From NCBI GenBank assembly GCA_946482565.1, contig CAMLSB010000009.1, positions 1-28,546 on the forward strand: a DNA stretch of 28,546 bases, written 5' to 3'. Below the pieces are notes generated by a model that saw only the letters and a list, made by a program, of their open reading frames with translations, ran no database searches and had not been told where the DNA came from. A program made the translations under genes and the position numbers. This stretch comes from an uncultured Lysobacteraceae bacterium. Its GTDB lineage: Bacteria; Pseudomonadota; Gammaproteobacteria; Xanthomonadales; Xanthomonadaceae. Positions 8,461 through 18,386 of this stretch are shown piece by piece. Numbering within the stretch: the first letter of the stretch is position 1; each line of letters starts with the position of its first letter.

Positions 8461-9840
8461 ATGGATTCCCCGACCCTCGCCCCGCGCTTCGCCACCGAGG
8501 CGCGTGCCACCGCGGTCCTCGCCGCTCCCCTGGTCGCCGGCCACCTGGCCACCGGACTGATCGGCTTCGTCGACGCGGCCATCGCCGGCCACCACGGCAC
8601 GGAAACGCTCGCGGCGGTGGCGGTCGGCGCGGCGCTGTACGCGCTGCCGATGATGCTGCCGATGGGCACGCTGATGGCGTTGCCGCCGGCGGTGTCGCAG
8701 CTCGACGGTGCCGGGCGCCGTGCGGACATCGGGCCGCTGTTCCGGCAGGCGCTGTGGCTCGCGTTCGCGCTCGGCCTGGCGATGTTCGCGTTCATGACGA
8801 TGGCCGGGCACGCGCTCGACCCGATGGGCATCGCCGCCGACGTGCGCCCCGGCGCGCGCGCCTTCCTCCATGGCATTCGCTGGGGCGCGCCGGCGCTGAC
8901 GCTGTACCTCGCCATGCGCTACCTCAGCGACGGCCTGCACTGGTCGCTGCCGACGATGCTGTTCGGCTTCGGCGGCCTGGTCGTGCTGGTGCCGCTGGGC
9001 TACATGTTCACCTTCGGCTACGACGGCTTGCCGGGCATCCGCATCCCCGAGATGGGCGCCGGCGGCCTCGGCCTCGCATCGGCGGTGATGCTGTGGGCGC
9101 AGGCGCTGGCCTTCGCGCTGTACCTCGCGCGTTCGCGGCGGTTCGCGCCCCTGGCCCTGTTCTCGCATTTCGAAGGGCCGAAGCGCGCGCCGATCGTCGC
9201 GCTGCTGCGCAACGGCCTGCCGATCGGCGTGACCGTGGCGATGGAAGGCGGCTTGTTCATCGTCACCGCGCTGCTGATCGGCCGGCTCGGCGCGCTGCCG
9301 GTGGCCGCGCACCAGATCGCGATCAACGTGTCGGCGCTGTGCTTCATGGTGCCGTTCGGCCTGGCCGAAGCGACGACGGTGCGCGTCGGCCACGCGCGCG
9401 GCCGCGGCAGCATGGAGGGCGTGCGCCGCGCGGCGATGGCGGGGTACGCGCTGGCGCTGTTCACGCAGACCTGCTCGGCCTTGCTGCTGCTGGCGGGCAA
9501 CGGGCTGCTGGTGTCGCTGTACACGCGCGATGCCGCTGCCGCGACGCTGGCGGCGTCGCTGCTGCTGTACGCGGCGGCGTTCCAGTTCCCCGACGGCATC
9601 CAGGTCGTGTCGGCCGGCGCGCTGCGCGGCCTCGGCGACACGCGCGTGCCGATGTTCCTCGCTGCATTCGCGTACTGGGGCGTGGGCATGCCGCTGGGCG
9701 CCGGGCTCGGCCTGGGCCTCGGCTGGGGCCCGAAGGGCATGTGGATCGGCCTGATCGCGGGGCTGGGCGTAGCGGCGGTGCTGCTGGGCTGGCGCTTCCT
9801 GCGTTCCAGCACCCGGCCCTTGCCGCTCGCCGCCGCCTGA
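8461..9840 (+). CDS. MATE family multidrug/Na+ (or H+) antiporter
   Basis: This is a 459-residue inner-membrane exporter, the usual MATE length, with about 12 hydrophobic helices in two similar halves. The start of the first half (EARATAVLAAPLVAGHLATGLIGFVDAAIAGHHGTETLAAVAVG) is typical of NorM-like MATE proteins. So are LGDTRVPMFLAAFAYWGVGMPLG in the second half and LPVAAHQIAINVSALCFMVPFGLAEATTVRVGHARG in the middle. The family exports cationic drugs and organic cations using a sodium or proton gradient; the substrate here cannot be told. The ATG is the first in frame and has only a weak ribosome-binding site. It stands alone between the divergent DUF3667 gene and sppA, with 97 bases to the next start. 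Confidence 0.92.
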   Translation: MDSPTLAPRFATEARATAVLAAPLVAGHLATGLIGFVDAAIAGHHGTETLAAVAVGAALYALPMMLPMGTLMALPPAVSQLDGAGRRADIGPLFRQALWLAFALGLAMFAFMTMAGHALDPMGIAADVRPGARAFLHGIRWGAPALTLYLAMRYLSDGLHWSLPTMLFGFGGLVVLVPLGYMFTFGYDGLPGIRIPEMGAGGLGLASAVMLWAQALAFALYLARSRRFAPLALFSHFEGPKRAPIVALLRNGLPIGVTVAMEGGLFIVTALLIGRLGALPVAAHQIAINVSALCFMVPFGLAEATTVRVGHARGRGSMEGVRRAAMAGYALALFTQTCSALLLLAGNGLLVSLYTRDAAAATLAASLLLYAAAFQFPDGIQVVSAGALRGLGDTRVPMFLAAFAYWGVGMPLGAGLGLGLGWGPKGMWIGLIAGLGVAAVLLGWRFLRSSTRPLPLAAA

Positions 9841-9937
9841 ACCGGTCAGGACGTGACGACGGGACCGGTGACGTCCGGATCATGCGGGGCCGACCCGGCA
9901 ACCGATACCCTGTGTGCCTGATGCCAGGAGCATGTGC

Positions 9938-11827
9938 ATGAACGAGACCCGCCGCGGCCCGATTTTCCGGTTCTTCAAGGGAATCTGGGACGCGATCAAT
10001 TTCAGCCGCCGCCTGGTGTTCAACATCATTTTCGTCGGGCTGGTGCTGGTCGTCGTCGGCTTGTTCGCCGGTGGCGACGGCGCCAGGCCGCTTGCCGCGC
10101 GCACGACGCTGGTGGTTGCGCCGGAAGGGCGGCTGGTCGAGCAGTACAGCTCCGATCCGGCGAGCCGCGCGCTCGCGCGCCTGTACGGCGATCGCGGCGC
10201 GGGCGAAGTGCAGTTGCGCGACCTGCTGCGTGCGCTGGACGCCGCGGCGAAGGACAAGCGCATCGAGCGCGTGCTGCTGCGCACCGACGCACTCTCGTTC
10301 CAGGGTTACGCGTCGGTGCGCGAAGTCGCGGCGGCGCTGCGGAAGCTGCGCGCCTCCGGCAAGCAGGTGGTCGCGTTCGGTGAAGGCCTGGACCAGTGGC
10401 AGTACCTGCTTGCCGCGCAGGCCGACGAGGTCTACCTCGACCCGATGGGCGGGCTGCTGCTCGAGGGCCTCGGCCGTTATCGCCAGTACTACCGCGAAGG
10501 CCTGCAGGACAAGCTTGGCGTCGACGTGCACCTGTTCCGCGTGGGCGAATACAAGTCGGCGGCCGAGCCGTACATCCTCGACGCCGCATCGCCGGAGTCG
10601 AAGGAAGCCGACCTGTTCTGGATGAACGACATCTGGCAGCGCTACGTCGCCGATGTCGCCGGCGCGCGCAAGCTCGATCCGGCGGCCGTGACCGCGGGCA
10701 TCGACGGTGCGCCCGAGGGCATCGAAGCCGCGGGTGGCGACATGGCGCAGTACGCGCTGCAGCAGAAGCTCATCGACGGGCTGAAGACCGAGCAGCAGAT
10801 CGACGACCTGATGGCGCAGCGCGGCGTCGCCGACGACAGCGCGGACGACGGGTTCCGCGAGATCGACCTGGCCGGCTACCTGCGCCACATCGATCGCGGG
10901 CTCGAAGCGGTGGACGAACGGCCGGAAGTCGCGATCGTCGTCGCCGAGGGCGAGATCGCCGGCGGCGAGCAGCCGCCCGGCAGCATCGGCGGCGATTCGA
11001 CCGCGGCGCTGCTGCGGTCGGCGCGCGACGACGACTCGGTGAAGGCGGTGGTGTTGCGGGTGAATTCACCCGGCGGCGAAGTGTTCGCGTCCGAGCAGAT
11101 CCGTCGCGAAGTCGCCGCGCTGAAGGCCGACGGCAAGCCCGTCGTCGTCTCGATGGGCGACCTCGCGGCGTCGGGCGGCTACTGGATCGGCATGAACGCC
11201 GACCGCATCTACGCCGACCCGTCGACGATCACCGGTTCGATCGGCATCTTCGGCCTCGTGCCGACGCTGCCGCGCGCGCTGGCGAAGATCGGCGTGCACA
11301 CCGACGGCGTCGGCACCACGCCGATCGCCGGCGCGTTCGACATCACCCGGCCGCTGGATCCGCGCATCGGCGCGGTGATCCAGTCGGTGATCGACAAGGG
11401 CTACCGCGACTTCACCGGACGCGTGGCGAAGGCGCGCGGCCGCAGCGTCGAACAGATCGACGCGGTCGCGCGCGGGCGCGTCTGGAGCGGTGCGCAGGCG
11501 CGCGAGCGCGGGCTGGTGGACGCGTTCGGCGGCATCGACGAGGCCGTCGCCGACGTGGCTGGGCGCGCGAAACTCGGCAAGCCGGGCGCGTACCAGGTGC
11601 GTTACCTGGAAGGCGCCACGACGCCCTTCGAGCGCTTCTTCTCGCGCTTCGCCGCAAGCAGCGCCGGCGGCGCGATGCTGCGTGGCAGCGGCCTCGGCGA
11701 GGCGATGCTGTCGCGCGTGCCGCGCGGTGCGCAGGACCTGCGCTTCCTGCAGGACATGCTGCAGTCGCGCCATGGCAGCGCGCCGGTCAAGGCGCTGGCG
11801 TACTGCTTCTGCGGGCCGGCTCAGTAG
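9938..11827 (+). CDS. sppA: Signal peptide peptidase SppA, 67-kDa type
   Basis: SppA is a membrane-bound serine protease that degrades signal peptides left in the inner membrane. The 629 residues match the long, duplicated 67K form (E. coli SppA is 618). One N-terminal transmembrane segment lies at about 28-45 ([18 protein letters not shown]). The catalytic lysine is in [12 protein letters not shown] (K206) and the catalytic serine is in [12 protein letters not shown] (S412), giving the family's Ser/Lys dyad split over the two repeats. [12 protein letters not shown] is the conserved segment before the serine. I chose the ATG at 9938 because AGGAG (9926-9930) is 7 bases upstream; an in-frame ATG at 9932 and a GTG at 9914 are less well placed. 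Its 3' end overlaps the convergent lipoprotein gene by 7 bases. Confidence 0.93.
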   Translation: MNETRRGPIFRFFKGIWDAINFSRRLVFNIIFVGLVLVVVGLFAGGDGARPLAARTTLVVAPEGRLVEQYSSDPASRALARLYGDRGAGEVQLRDLLRALDAAAKDKRIERVLLRTDALSFQGYASVREVAAALRKLRASGKQVVAFGEGLDQWQYLLAAQADEVYLDPMGGLLLEGLGRYRQYYREGLQDKLGVDVHLFRVGEYKSAAEPYILDAASPESKEADLFWMNDIWQRYVADVAGARKLDPAAVTAGIDGAPEGIEAAGGDMAQYALQQKLIDGLKTEQQIDDLMAQRGVADDSADDGFREIDLAGYLRHIDRGLEAVDERPEVAIVVAEGEIAGGEQPPGSIGGDSTAALLRSARDDDSVKAVVLRVNSPGGEVFASEQIRREVAALKADGKPVVVSMGDLAASGGYWIGMNADRIYADPSTITGSIGIFGLVPTLPRALAKIGVHTDGVGTTPIAGAFDITRPLDPRIGAVIQSVIDKGYRDFTGRVAKARGRSVEQIDAVARGRVWSGAQARERGLVDAFGGIDEAVADVAGRAKLGKPGAYQVRYLEGATTPFERFFSRFAASSAGGAMLRGSGLGEAMLSRVPRGAQDLRFLQDMLQSRHGSAPVKALAYCFCGPAQ

Positions 11828-12150
11828 CCGGTCTGCGCGTCCACGTCGGCGCGCTGCTTCGCCGCGCCGGCGTCGACCTCGCCCTGGACCGCCCTGGCGC
11901 GGTCGATGGGCTGCTGGATCGTGTCGCGCAATTCGGTGGCGCCGGATGCGTCGGCGGCCTGGGTCGCGTCCGCGGCGGTGTCGTCCTTCGCGTCGGCTGC
12001 ATCGGCCTGCGCAGCATCGGCCTTCGGTTCGGGCGGTCGATCGGTCTCGGGCGGCTCCGGCTTGCTGCAGGCGGCGCACAGCAGCAGCACGGCCAGCGCG
12101 GCGGCGGTGGCCGGCATGCGCGTGCGGCGGGTTCGGGCGGGCAGGGCCAT
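11821..12150 (-). CDS. Small predicted lipoprotein, Ala/Asp-rich, unknown function
   Basis: This is a 109-residue protein I do not recognise. It has an Arg-rich start ([12 protein letters not shown]) and a hydrophobic stretch [13 protein letters not shown] ending at C28, followed by [14 protein letters not shown]. It looks like a lipoprotein signal, but the residue at -3 is cysteine rather than the usual Leu/Val/Ile, so the lipobox is imperfect. The mature part is a low-complexity Ala/Asp/Gln/Lys sequence ([22 protein letters not shown]) followed by a short helical region ([15 protein letters not shown]). Gly-Tyr ends it. A GGAGGA Shine-Dalgarno supports the ATG. It is convergent with sppA (7-base overlap) and divergent from the dehydrogenase gene (41 bases between starts). 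Confidence 0.7.
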   Translation of the reverse strand: MALPARTRRTRMPATAAALAVLLLCAACSKPEPPETDRPPEPKADAAQADAADAKDDTAADATQAADASGATELRDTIQQPIDRARAVQGEVDAGAAKQRADVDAQTGY

Positions 12151-12191
12151 GGCGCGTTCCTCCGGCGGGGTGCGGCGTTATGCTACCGCGC

Positions 12192-12968
12192 ATGACCGCG
12201 AGCCGCTGGCGACTGGACGGGCAACTCGCGCTGGTGACCGGCGGCAGCGCCGGCATCGGCCTGGCGATCGTGCGCGAGCTGCTCGGCTTCGGAGCCGACG
12301 TGCTGGCAGTGGCGCGCGACGGCGATGCGCTCGAACGTGTGCGCGACGAACTGGCCGACGAATTCGGCGACGACCGCGTGCACGCGCTCGCCGCCGACGT
12401 CGCCGACGACGAGCAGCGCCGCGAGATCCTCGACTGGATCGAGGACCGCGGCGAGGGCCTCAACATCCTGGTCAACAATGCCGGCGGCAACCTCACGCGT
12501 CCGTCCGCGGACTACACCGAGGACGAGTGGCGCGGCATCTTCGAAGTGAACCTGTTCAGCGCGTTCGAGCTGTCGCGCTACGCGCATCCGCTGCTGTCGA
12601 AGCATGCGGCCTCCAGCATCGTCAACGTCGGCAGCGTGTCGGGCATCACCCACGTGCGCAGCGGCGCGCCCTACGGCATGAGCAAGGCCGCGCTGCACCA
12701 GATGACGCGCAACCTGGCGGTCGAATGGGCCGAGGACGGCGTGCGCGTGAACTCGGTCGCGCCCTGGTACATCCGCACGCGGCGCACCTCGGGCAAGCTC
12801 GCCGACGCCGACTACCTCGACGAGGTGCTGCTGCGCACACCCATGGGCCGCATCGGCGAACCGGAGGAAGTGGCGGCGGCCGTCGCGTTCCTGTGCCTGC
12901 CGGCGGCGGCGTACATCACCGGCGAGTGCATCGCCGTGGACGGCGGCTTCCTGCGCTACGGCTTCTAG
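12192..12968 (+). CDS. Short-chain dehydrogenase/reductase (tropinone reductase-like)
   Basis: This is a cytoplasmic NAD(P)H-dependent oxidoreductase of 258 residues. The cofactor motif is TGGSAGIG (about 16-23), NNAG is at about 95-98, and the active-site set is N120, S148, Y161 and K165 (SVSG and YGMSK). The end ([17 protein letters not shown]) is classical SDR. The start ([27 protein letters not shown]) resembles tropinone reductase-like SDRs, a substrate-poor label in bacteria. An in-frame ATG at 12180 would add four residues (MLPR); homologues of this type normally begin just before RWRLDG, so 12192 is preferred. The TAG stop touches a SMAG-like palindrome: the last base of the stop codon is the G of its GTAG. 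Confidence 0.9.
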   Translation: MTASRWRLDGQLALVTGGSAGIGLAIVRELLGFGADVLAVARDGDALERVRDELADEFGDDRVHALAADVADDEQRREILDWIEDRGEGLNILVNNAGGNLTRPSADYTEDEWRGIFEVNLFSAFELSRYAHPLLSKHAASSIVNVGSVSGITHVRSGAPYGMSKAALHQMTRNLAVEWAEDGVRVNSVAPWYIRTRRTSGKLADADYLDEVLLRTPMGRIGEPEEVAAAVAFLCLPAAAYITGECIAVDGGFLRYGF

Positions 12969-13023
12969 TAGAGCCGACCCATGGTCGGCTGCGTACCGGG
13001 AGCCGACCATGGGTCGGCTCTAC
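12968..13023. repeat. Head-to-head pair of SMAG/GTAG-type REP palindromes
   Basis: Two 23-base copies are exact reverse complements (12968-12990 and 13001-13023) around a 10-base centre. Each copy is GTAG followed by AGCCGACC, a short CAT loop and GGTCGGCT, so each can form its own 8-bp hairpin and the pair can form a 23-bp cruciform. This is the layout of the SMAG (Stenotrophomonas maltophilia GTAG) elements, REP sequences mobilised in trans by RAYT transposases. The pair fills the gap between two convergent genes and may act as a two-way terminator. No transposase gene is in the window. Confidence 0.85.
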
Positions 13024-13706
13024 GGCGCGCAATCGCTCTGCGCCAGCGTCGCCTTCAGCAGCTCGTATTCGCGCCGGCGATCGTCGTCCTGCTTCGCGCC
13101 GGCGAACCGCCAGCGGAACTCGGCTTCGTCCACGCGCCGCTGCCACGCCGTGCACAGCGATTCCGCGGGCACGGCTTCGCACTGGTCCGCGACCTTCTCG
13201 CAAGCCGCGGCGTCGCCGCGCGTCGAGCCGTCGGCCGCGACGACCTGCAGCGGCGCGCAGCGCTCCGCGGGCGTGGCGTCCTCGGTGAGGAGGTCGCGCG
13301 CGTCCCAGGTGCGGCAGGCATAGAGCTGCGGCGGTGGCCCCGGAACCACGCTCGCGGCGTTCGCGCCTTCCGCCGGTTGCGCCGGTTTCTCCGCAGTCGC
13401 AGGGGGCGTCTCGGCACGCTCCGCCGCGACCGGCGCCTGCGTGCGTTCCTCGCGCGGCACGTAGGCCGGCACCGGCGGCGGCGCTTCCACCACCTGCTGC
13501 TGTTGTCGCGCTCCCTTCGGGCATGGCACGTCGTTCTGCAGCGTCACCCGGCCGGTGGCGTCGGTGCAGCGGAAGATGCGGATCGTGCGCGGCGTTGCGG
13601 GCTTCGCCCCGTCCTGCGCGCCGGCTTCGCGCGCGGTCGTCACGGATGGCGCGGCGAATGCCATGGCGAGCGCAATGCACGACGCGAAGGCGGCTGTCGT
13701 GCGCAT
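13020..13706 (-). CDS. DUF4124 domain-containing exported protein (paralogue A)
   Basis: This 228-residue, probably periplasmic protein has unknown function. A signal peptide (MRTTAAFASCIALAMAFAAPS) is followed by a DUF4124 motif (IFRCTDATGRVTLQNDVPCPKG). Next come a Pro/Ala/Glu-rich linker and a helical Cys-containing C-terminal part ending SDCAP. The mature protein has eight cysteines, an even number that suits disulphides. It is similar to the next gene upstream: both have RC..D..G.V.L.D.PCPKG.RQQ and a similar ER..L..E...L.A.L..DC ending. The ATG at 13706 is 4 bases after that gene's stop, so they form one operon. The last codon, TAG, lies inside the GTAG of the right-hand SMAG-like palindrome. 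Confidence 0.8.
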   Translation of the reverse strand: MRTTAAFASCIALAMAFAAPSVTTAREAGAQDGAKPATPRTIRIFRCTDATGRVTLQNDVPCPKGARQQQQVVEAPPPVPAYVPREERTQAPVAAERAETPPATAEKPAQPAEGANAASVVPGPPPQLYACRTWDARDLLTEDATPAERCAPLQVVAADGSTRGDAAACEKVADQCEAVPAESLCTAWQRRVDEAEFRWRFAGAKQDDDRRREYELLKATLAQSDCAP

Positions 13707-13710
13707 CGCG

Positions 13711-14343
13711 TCAATGGCCGCCGCAATCCGCGTCGAGGCGCGCATCGAGGCCGCGCTCCTCGAGTTCGAGCCGCGCGCGTTCGCTGGGCATCGCGTTGAA
13801 GAAGCGGCGCTCGATCTCTGCGCGGCGGTCGCGCAACCGCGCGCAGGTTTCCGCCTGGGGCATGGCGCGGCAGGTGTCGCGCACCCAGGTGCCGGCGGGC
13901 ACCGGCCAGCCGAGCGTCCACATCGGGACCCAGCGTGGATTGCCTTCGGGCGAATCGCTGGTGTAGGTGGTGTTGTCGGGCGTGGTGCACTCGTACATCG
14001 GCGCCGGCGCCGGTTCGCGCACGACGACGATGCGCGGCGCCGGCCGTTCCGTGGCACCGGCGCCGGGACCCGGTGCGGAAGCGGGAGCAGGCGCGTCGGT
14101 CGTCGCGTCGGTCGGCCGCACCATCGTGCGCGCCTGCTGGCGCTCCCCCTTCGGGCAGGGCGTGTCGCGCAGGCTCACGCCGCCATCGGCGCCGATGCAG
14201 CGATACACGGTGACCACGGATGGCGTGGCGGATGGCGTGGCGGATTGCACGTGCGCGAGGCGCGGCGCTGCCGGCACCGAAGCGATCGCGACCGTCGCCG
14301 TGGCGGCGAGCGCAATCGCGAGGCGGCTGCGCCTGGCGCGCAC
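13711..14343 (-). CDS. DUF4124 domain-containing exported protein (paralogue B)
   Basis: This 210-residue, predicted secreted or periplasmic protein starts at GTG (14343), with a signal peptide (RARRSRLAIALAATATVAIASVPA). The DUF4124 motif is VYRCIGADGGVSLRDTPCPKGERQQ. A Pro/Ala-rich linker leads to a C-terminal region (MYECTTPDNTTYTSDSPEGN and so on) ending in DADCGGH. Six cysteines are seen in the mature part. The GTG starts two bases after the tsaC TGA, which suggests translational coupling, and paralogue A follows four bases later. DUF4124 is a short domain found at the N-terminus of many proteobacterial envelope proteins without a known reaction. GTG is the best start because an upstream start would overlap tsaC heavily. 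Confidence 0.78.
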   Translation of the reverse strand: MRARRSRLAIALAATATVAIASVPAAPRLAHVQSATPSATPSVVTVYRCIGADGGVSLRDTPCPKGERQQARTMVRPTDATTDAPAPASAPGPGAGATERPAPRIVVVREPAPAPMYECTTPDNTTYTSDSPEGNPRWVPMWTLGWPVPAGTWVRDTCRAMPQAETCARLRDRRAEIERRFFNAMPSERARLELEERGLDARLDADCGGH

Positions 14344-14345
14344 GC

Positions 14346-14912
14346 TCAGCCCCGCAGCAGCGCGCCGGTGAGCGCGTCGCGGATGTCGCTGGGGCGGTCG
14401 CGGCCGCTGGTTTCGCCCGCTGCCACGCCGTCGACGGCCGCGCGCATGGCGGGGTCGAGCGCGTCGAGCCGCACCGGCGCCGGCGCGCCGGCGGGGTTGG
14501 CGCTCGTGGACACGATCGCGCCACCGAAGGCACGGCACAGCGCCGCAACGACGGGATGCGCGCTCGCGCGCATCGCCACGCCGGCGTGCGTGCCCGTGAT
14601 CCAGCGCGGCACGCGCGCGGTGGCGGGAATGATCCAGGTGTTCGGGCCCGGCCAGCTCGCCTCGATCTCGTCGAAGCGGCCCGGCGGCAGCGCGCGCCAG
14701 TCGGCGAGGCCGTCGAATTGCGCCATGTCGGCGCCGACGAGGATCAGGCCCTTGTCGACGCTGCGCTGCTTCATCGCGAGCAGGCGCAGCACCGCTGCTT
14801 CATCGAAGGGATCGCATCCCAGGCCCCACACGCCTTCGGTGGGATAGGCGAGCACGCCGCCGGCACGCAACGTGGCGGCGGCGGCTTCCGGCGACAGCAG
14901 TCCCGCAGGCAT
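14346..14912 (-). CDS. tsaC: Threonylcarbamoyl-AMP synthase TsaC (YrdC/RimN type)
   Basis: TsaC makes threonylcarbamoyl-AMP from threonine, bicarbonate and ATP, the first step of the t6A37 modification of tRNAs that read ANN codons. The short, single-domain form has 188 residues, as in E. coli TsaC (about 190), without the Sua5 C-terminal extension. Characteristic stretches are AYPTEGVWGLGCDPFDE, KQRSVDKGLIL (the KxR...K nucleotide motif), AVAMRASAHP-like VAMRASAHPVV, and IVSTSANPAGAPAP. The ATG at 14912 is 11 bases after the topA stop, consistent with a topA-tsaC operon. This order (smg, topA-type gene, tsaC) is common in gammaproteobacteria. Confidence 0.92.
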   Translation of the reverse strand: MPAGLLSPEAAAATLRAGGVLAYPTEGVWGLGCDPFDEAAVLRLLAMKQRSVDKGLILVGADMAQFDGLADWRALPPGRFDEIEASWPGPNTWIIPATARVPRWITGTHAGVAMRASAHPVVAALCRAFGGAIVSTSANPAGAPAPVRLDALDPAMRAAVDGVAAGETSGRDRPSDIRDALTGALLRG

Positions 14913-14923
14913 GGCCGTCGCGG

Positions 14924-17503
<2,580 letters not shown>

Positions 17504-17577
17504 GGCGGCAGAGGGTCCGGTGCGGGTCGGGGCAGCGCCGTGAAGGCGCCGGTCCCGTGGAGGACGTGAGATGGCAA

Positions 17578-17626
17578 CGCCCGGGGCCAAGGGTCCCGGG
17601 CGCGCATTCCTTATTTATTGGTAAGG
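17578..17626 (-). promoter_or_regulatory. Upstream region of topA with hairpin and AT-rich island
   Basis: About 75-125 bases upstream of the topA ATG are an 8-bp perfect stem (CGCCCGGG, 17578-17585, with CCCGGGCG, 17595-17602) and an AT-rich island (CCTTATTTATTGGTAAGG, 17609-17626). The island is the only AT-rich stretch here and is a plausible promoter region for topA. No clean -10/-35 pair stands out. In many bacteria topA promoters respond to supercoiling; here that is only inference. Confidence 0.35.
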
Positions 17627-17665
17627 GGAGAACGGGAGCGGGTCAAGGGGCAGACGACGGTGAGG

Positions 17666-17702
17666 GGCGGCTTCGCCGCCTTGTGAGGGGCGGCGAAGCC
17701 CC
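17666..17702. repeat. Two adjacent short hairpins flanking CTTGTGA
   Basis: GGCGGC (17666-17671) pairs with GCCGCC (17675-17680) around TTC. GGGGC (17687-17691) pairs with GCCCC (17698-17702) around GGCGAA. The spacer contains TTGTGA. It appears to be an inverted counterpart of the four-hairpin array at 17752-17836. Confidence 0.55.
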
Positions 17703-17731
17703 CATGAGGGCCGCCATACGGCCCTCATGGG
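17701..17731. repeat. 13-bp perfect inverted repeat, terminator-like on the + strand
   Basis: CCCATGAGGGCCG (17701-17713) is the exact reverse complement of CGGCCCTCATGGG (17719-17731), with loop CCATA. On the + strand, TTTTT follows 8 bases later (17739-17743), as in an intrinsic terminator, but no + strand gene lies upstream. It may end antisense transcripts or fold in the smg 3' untranslated RNA. Confidence 0.7.
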
Positions 17732-17751
17732 CCAGGACTTTTTCCTTGCCA

Positions 17752-17836
17752 GGCCGCGCAGCGGCCGACTTCCCGGGCGGCGCAGCCGCCGTTCACAAGA
17801 CCGCGCAGCGGTCGCTCACAAGGCCGCAAGGCGGCC
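17752..17836. repeat. Periodic array of four 15-base stem-loops, period 23-24 bp
   Basis: Four units each have a perfect 6-bp stem and a 3-base loop: 17752-17766 (GGCCGC, loop GCA), 17776-17790 (GGCGGC, loop GCA), 17799-17813 (GACCGC, loop GCA) and 17822-17836 (GGCCGC, loop AAG). Unit starts are 24, 23 and 23 bases apart. Stem sequences vary with compensating changes (for example GGCCGC/GCGGCC against GACCGC/GCGGTC) while the pairing is kept. The last two spacers are nearly the same (GTTCACAA, GCTCACAA). The array begins 9 bases beyond the smg stop. Confidence 0.75.
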
Positions 17837-17845
17837 AGCTGCGGC

Positions 17846-18349
17846 TCAATGCACCGGCTCCGGCTCGTCCAGGAACATCTGGGTCTCCATCCAGGCGTAG
17901 GCCGCCTCCGAGCCCGGCTGGTTGAACAGCACCATCAGGACGACCCACTTCACGTCCTCCAGGTCCAGTTCCTCCTGGTCCAGCGCCATTGCCCGGTCCA
18001 GGACCAGTTCGCGCCGGTCGGCGTCGAGCACGCCCTGCTGCTCGAGGAACAGCAGGAATCCGCGGCTTTCGACGTCGAGCTTGTCGAGTTCGGCGCCGAA
18101 GTAGACCCGGGTCGGGCCATCGGCGCGCGCGGGTGCCGACGATGGGCGCTGTTCGGCGAGGGCGCCGAGCCAGTCGAAGGCCTTGTGGACTTCGGCGGTG
18201 CTGAAGCCGGCGCCGGTCAGTTCGTCGAGGAGGGGGCCGTTGGCGAGGCGATCCCGGTCCAGGAAGCCCAGTTCGCCCGGCGGCGGGACGTCTTCGGTGA
18301 AGTAGTGCTCGAACAGGTACAGCAGGACGTCCAGGATGCTTTCTTTCAT
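17846..18349 (-). CDS. smg: Smg/DUF494 family protein
   Basis: This is a 167-residue cytoplasmic protein of the Smg (DUF494) family, encoded beside dprA in many gammaproteobacteria but without a settled biochemical role. The start [17 protein letters not shown] is a family signature. [16 protein letters not shown] and the C-terminal [30 protein letters not shown] also match the pattern I know for E. coli Smg. A GAGGGGA Shine-Dalgarno lies just before the ATG at 18349. It sits 37 bases downstream of dprA and is followed by a hairpin array before topA. Composition is normal for the window. Confidence 0.92.
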   Translation of the reverse strand: MKESILDVLLYLFEHYFTEDVPPPGELGFLDRDRLANGPLLDELTGAGFSTAEVHKAFDWLGALAEQRPSSAPARADGPTRVYFGAELDKLDVESRGFLLFLEQQGVLDADRRELVLDRAMALDQEELDLEDVKWVVLMVLFNQPGSEAAYAWMETQMFLDEPEPVH

Positions 18350-18386
18350 TTCCCCTCGGCCTGCACCGCGGCGGGTGCTGTGGAGG

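Larger units (their letters stand above)
17504..17845. other. Intergenic region between smg and topA, filled by hairpins
   Basis: These 342 bases between smg and topA hold no gene. The half next to topA carries its probable leader. The half next to smg carries at least seven stem-loop units listed separately. Two hairpins flank a CTTGTGA at 17680-17686, and TCACAAG-like sequence (ending in G or A) occurs near 17793-17799 and 17816-17822, so parts of this block look like reverse complements of each other. Confidence 0.6.

Noticed and set aside
9849..9876. GGACGT...ACGTCC inverted repeat between the MATE gene and sppA, considered as a terminator
   Set aside because: The 6-bp stem has a 16-base loop and no T-tract, so it is weak evidence for termination.
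17666..17836. The hairpin cluster as a CRISPR array
   Set aside because: The units are 15-base palindromes with 8-9-base spacers and differing stems; CRISPR repeats are longer, near identical and have spacers of about 30 bases. No cas gene is present.
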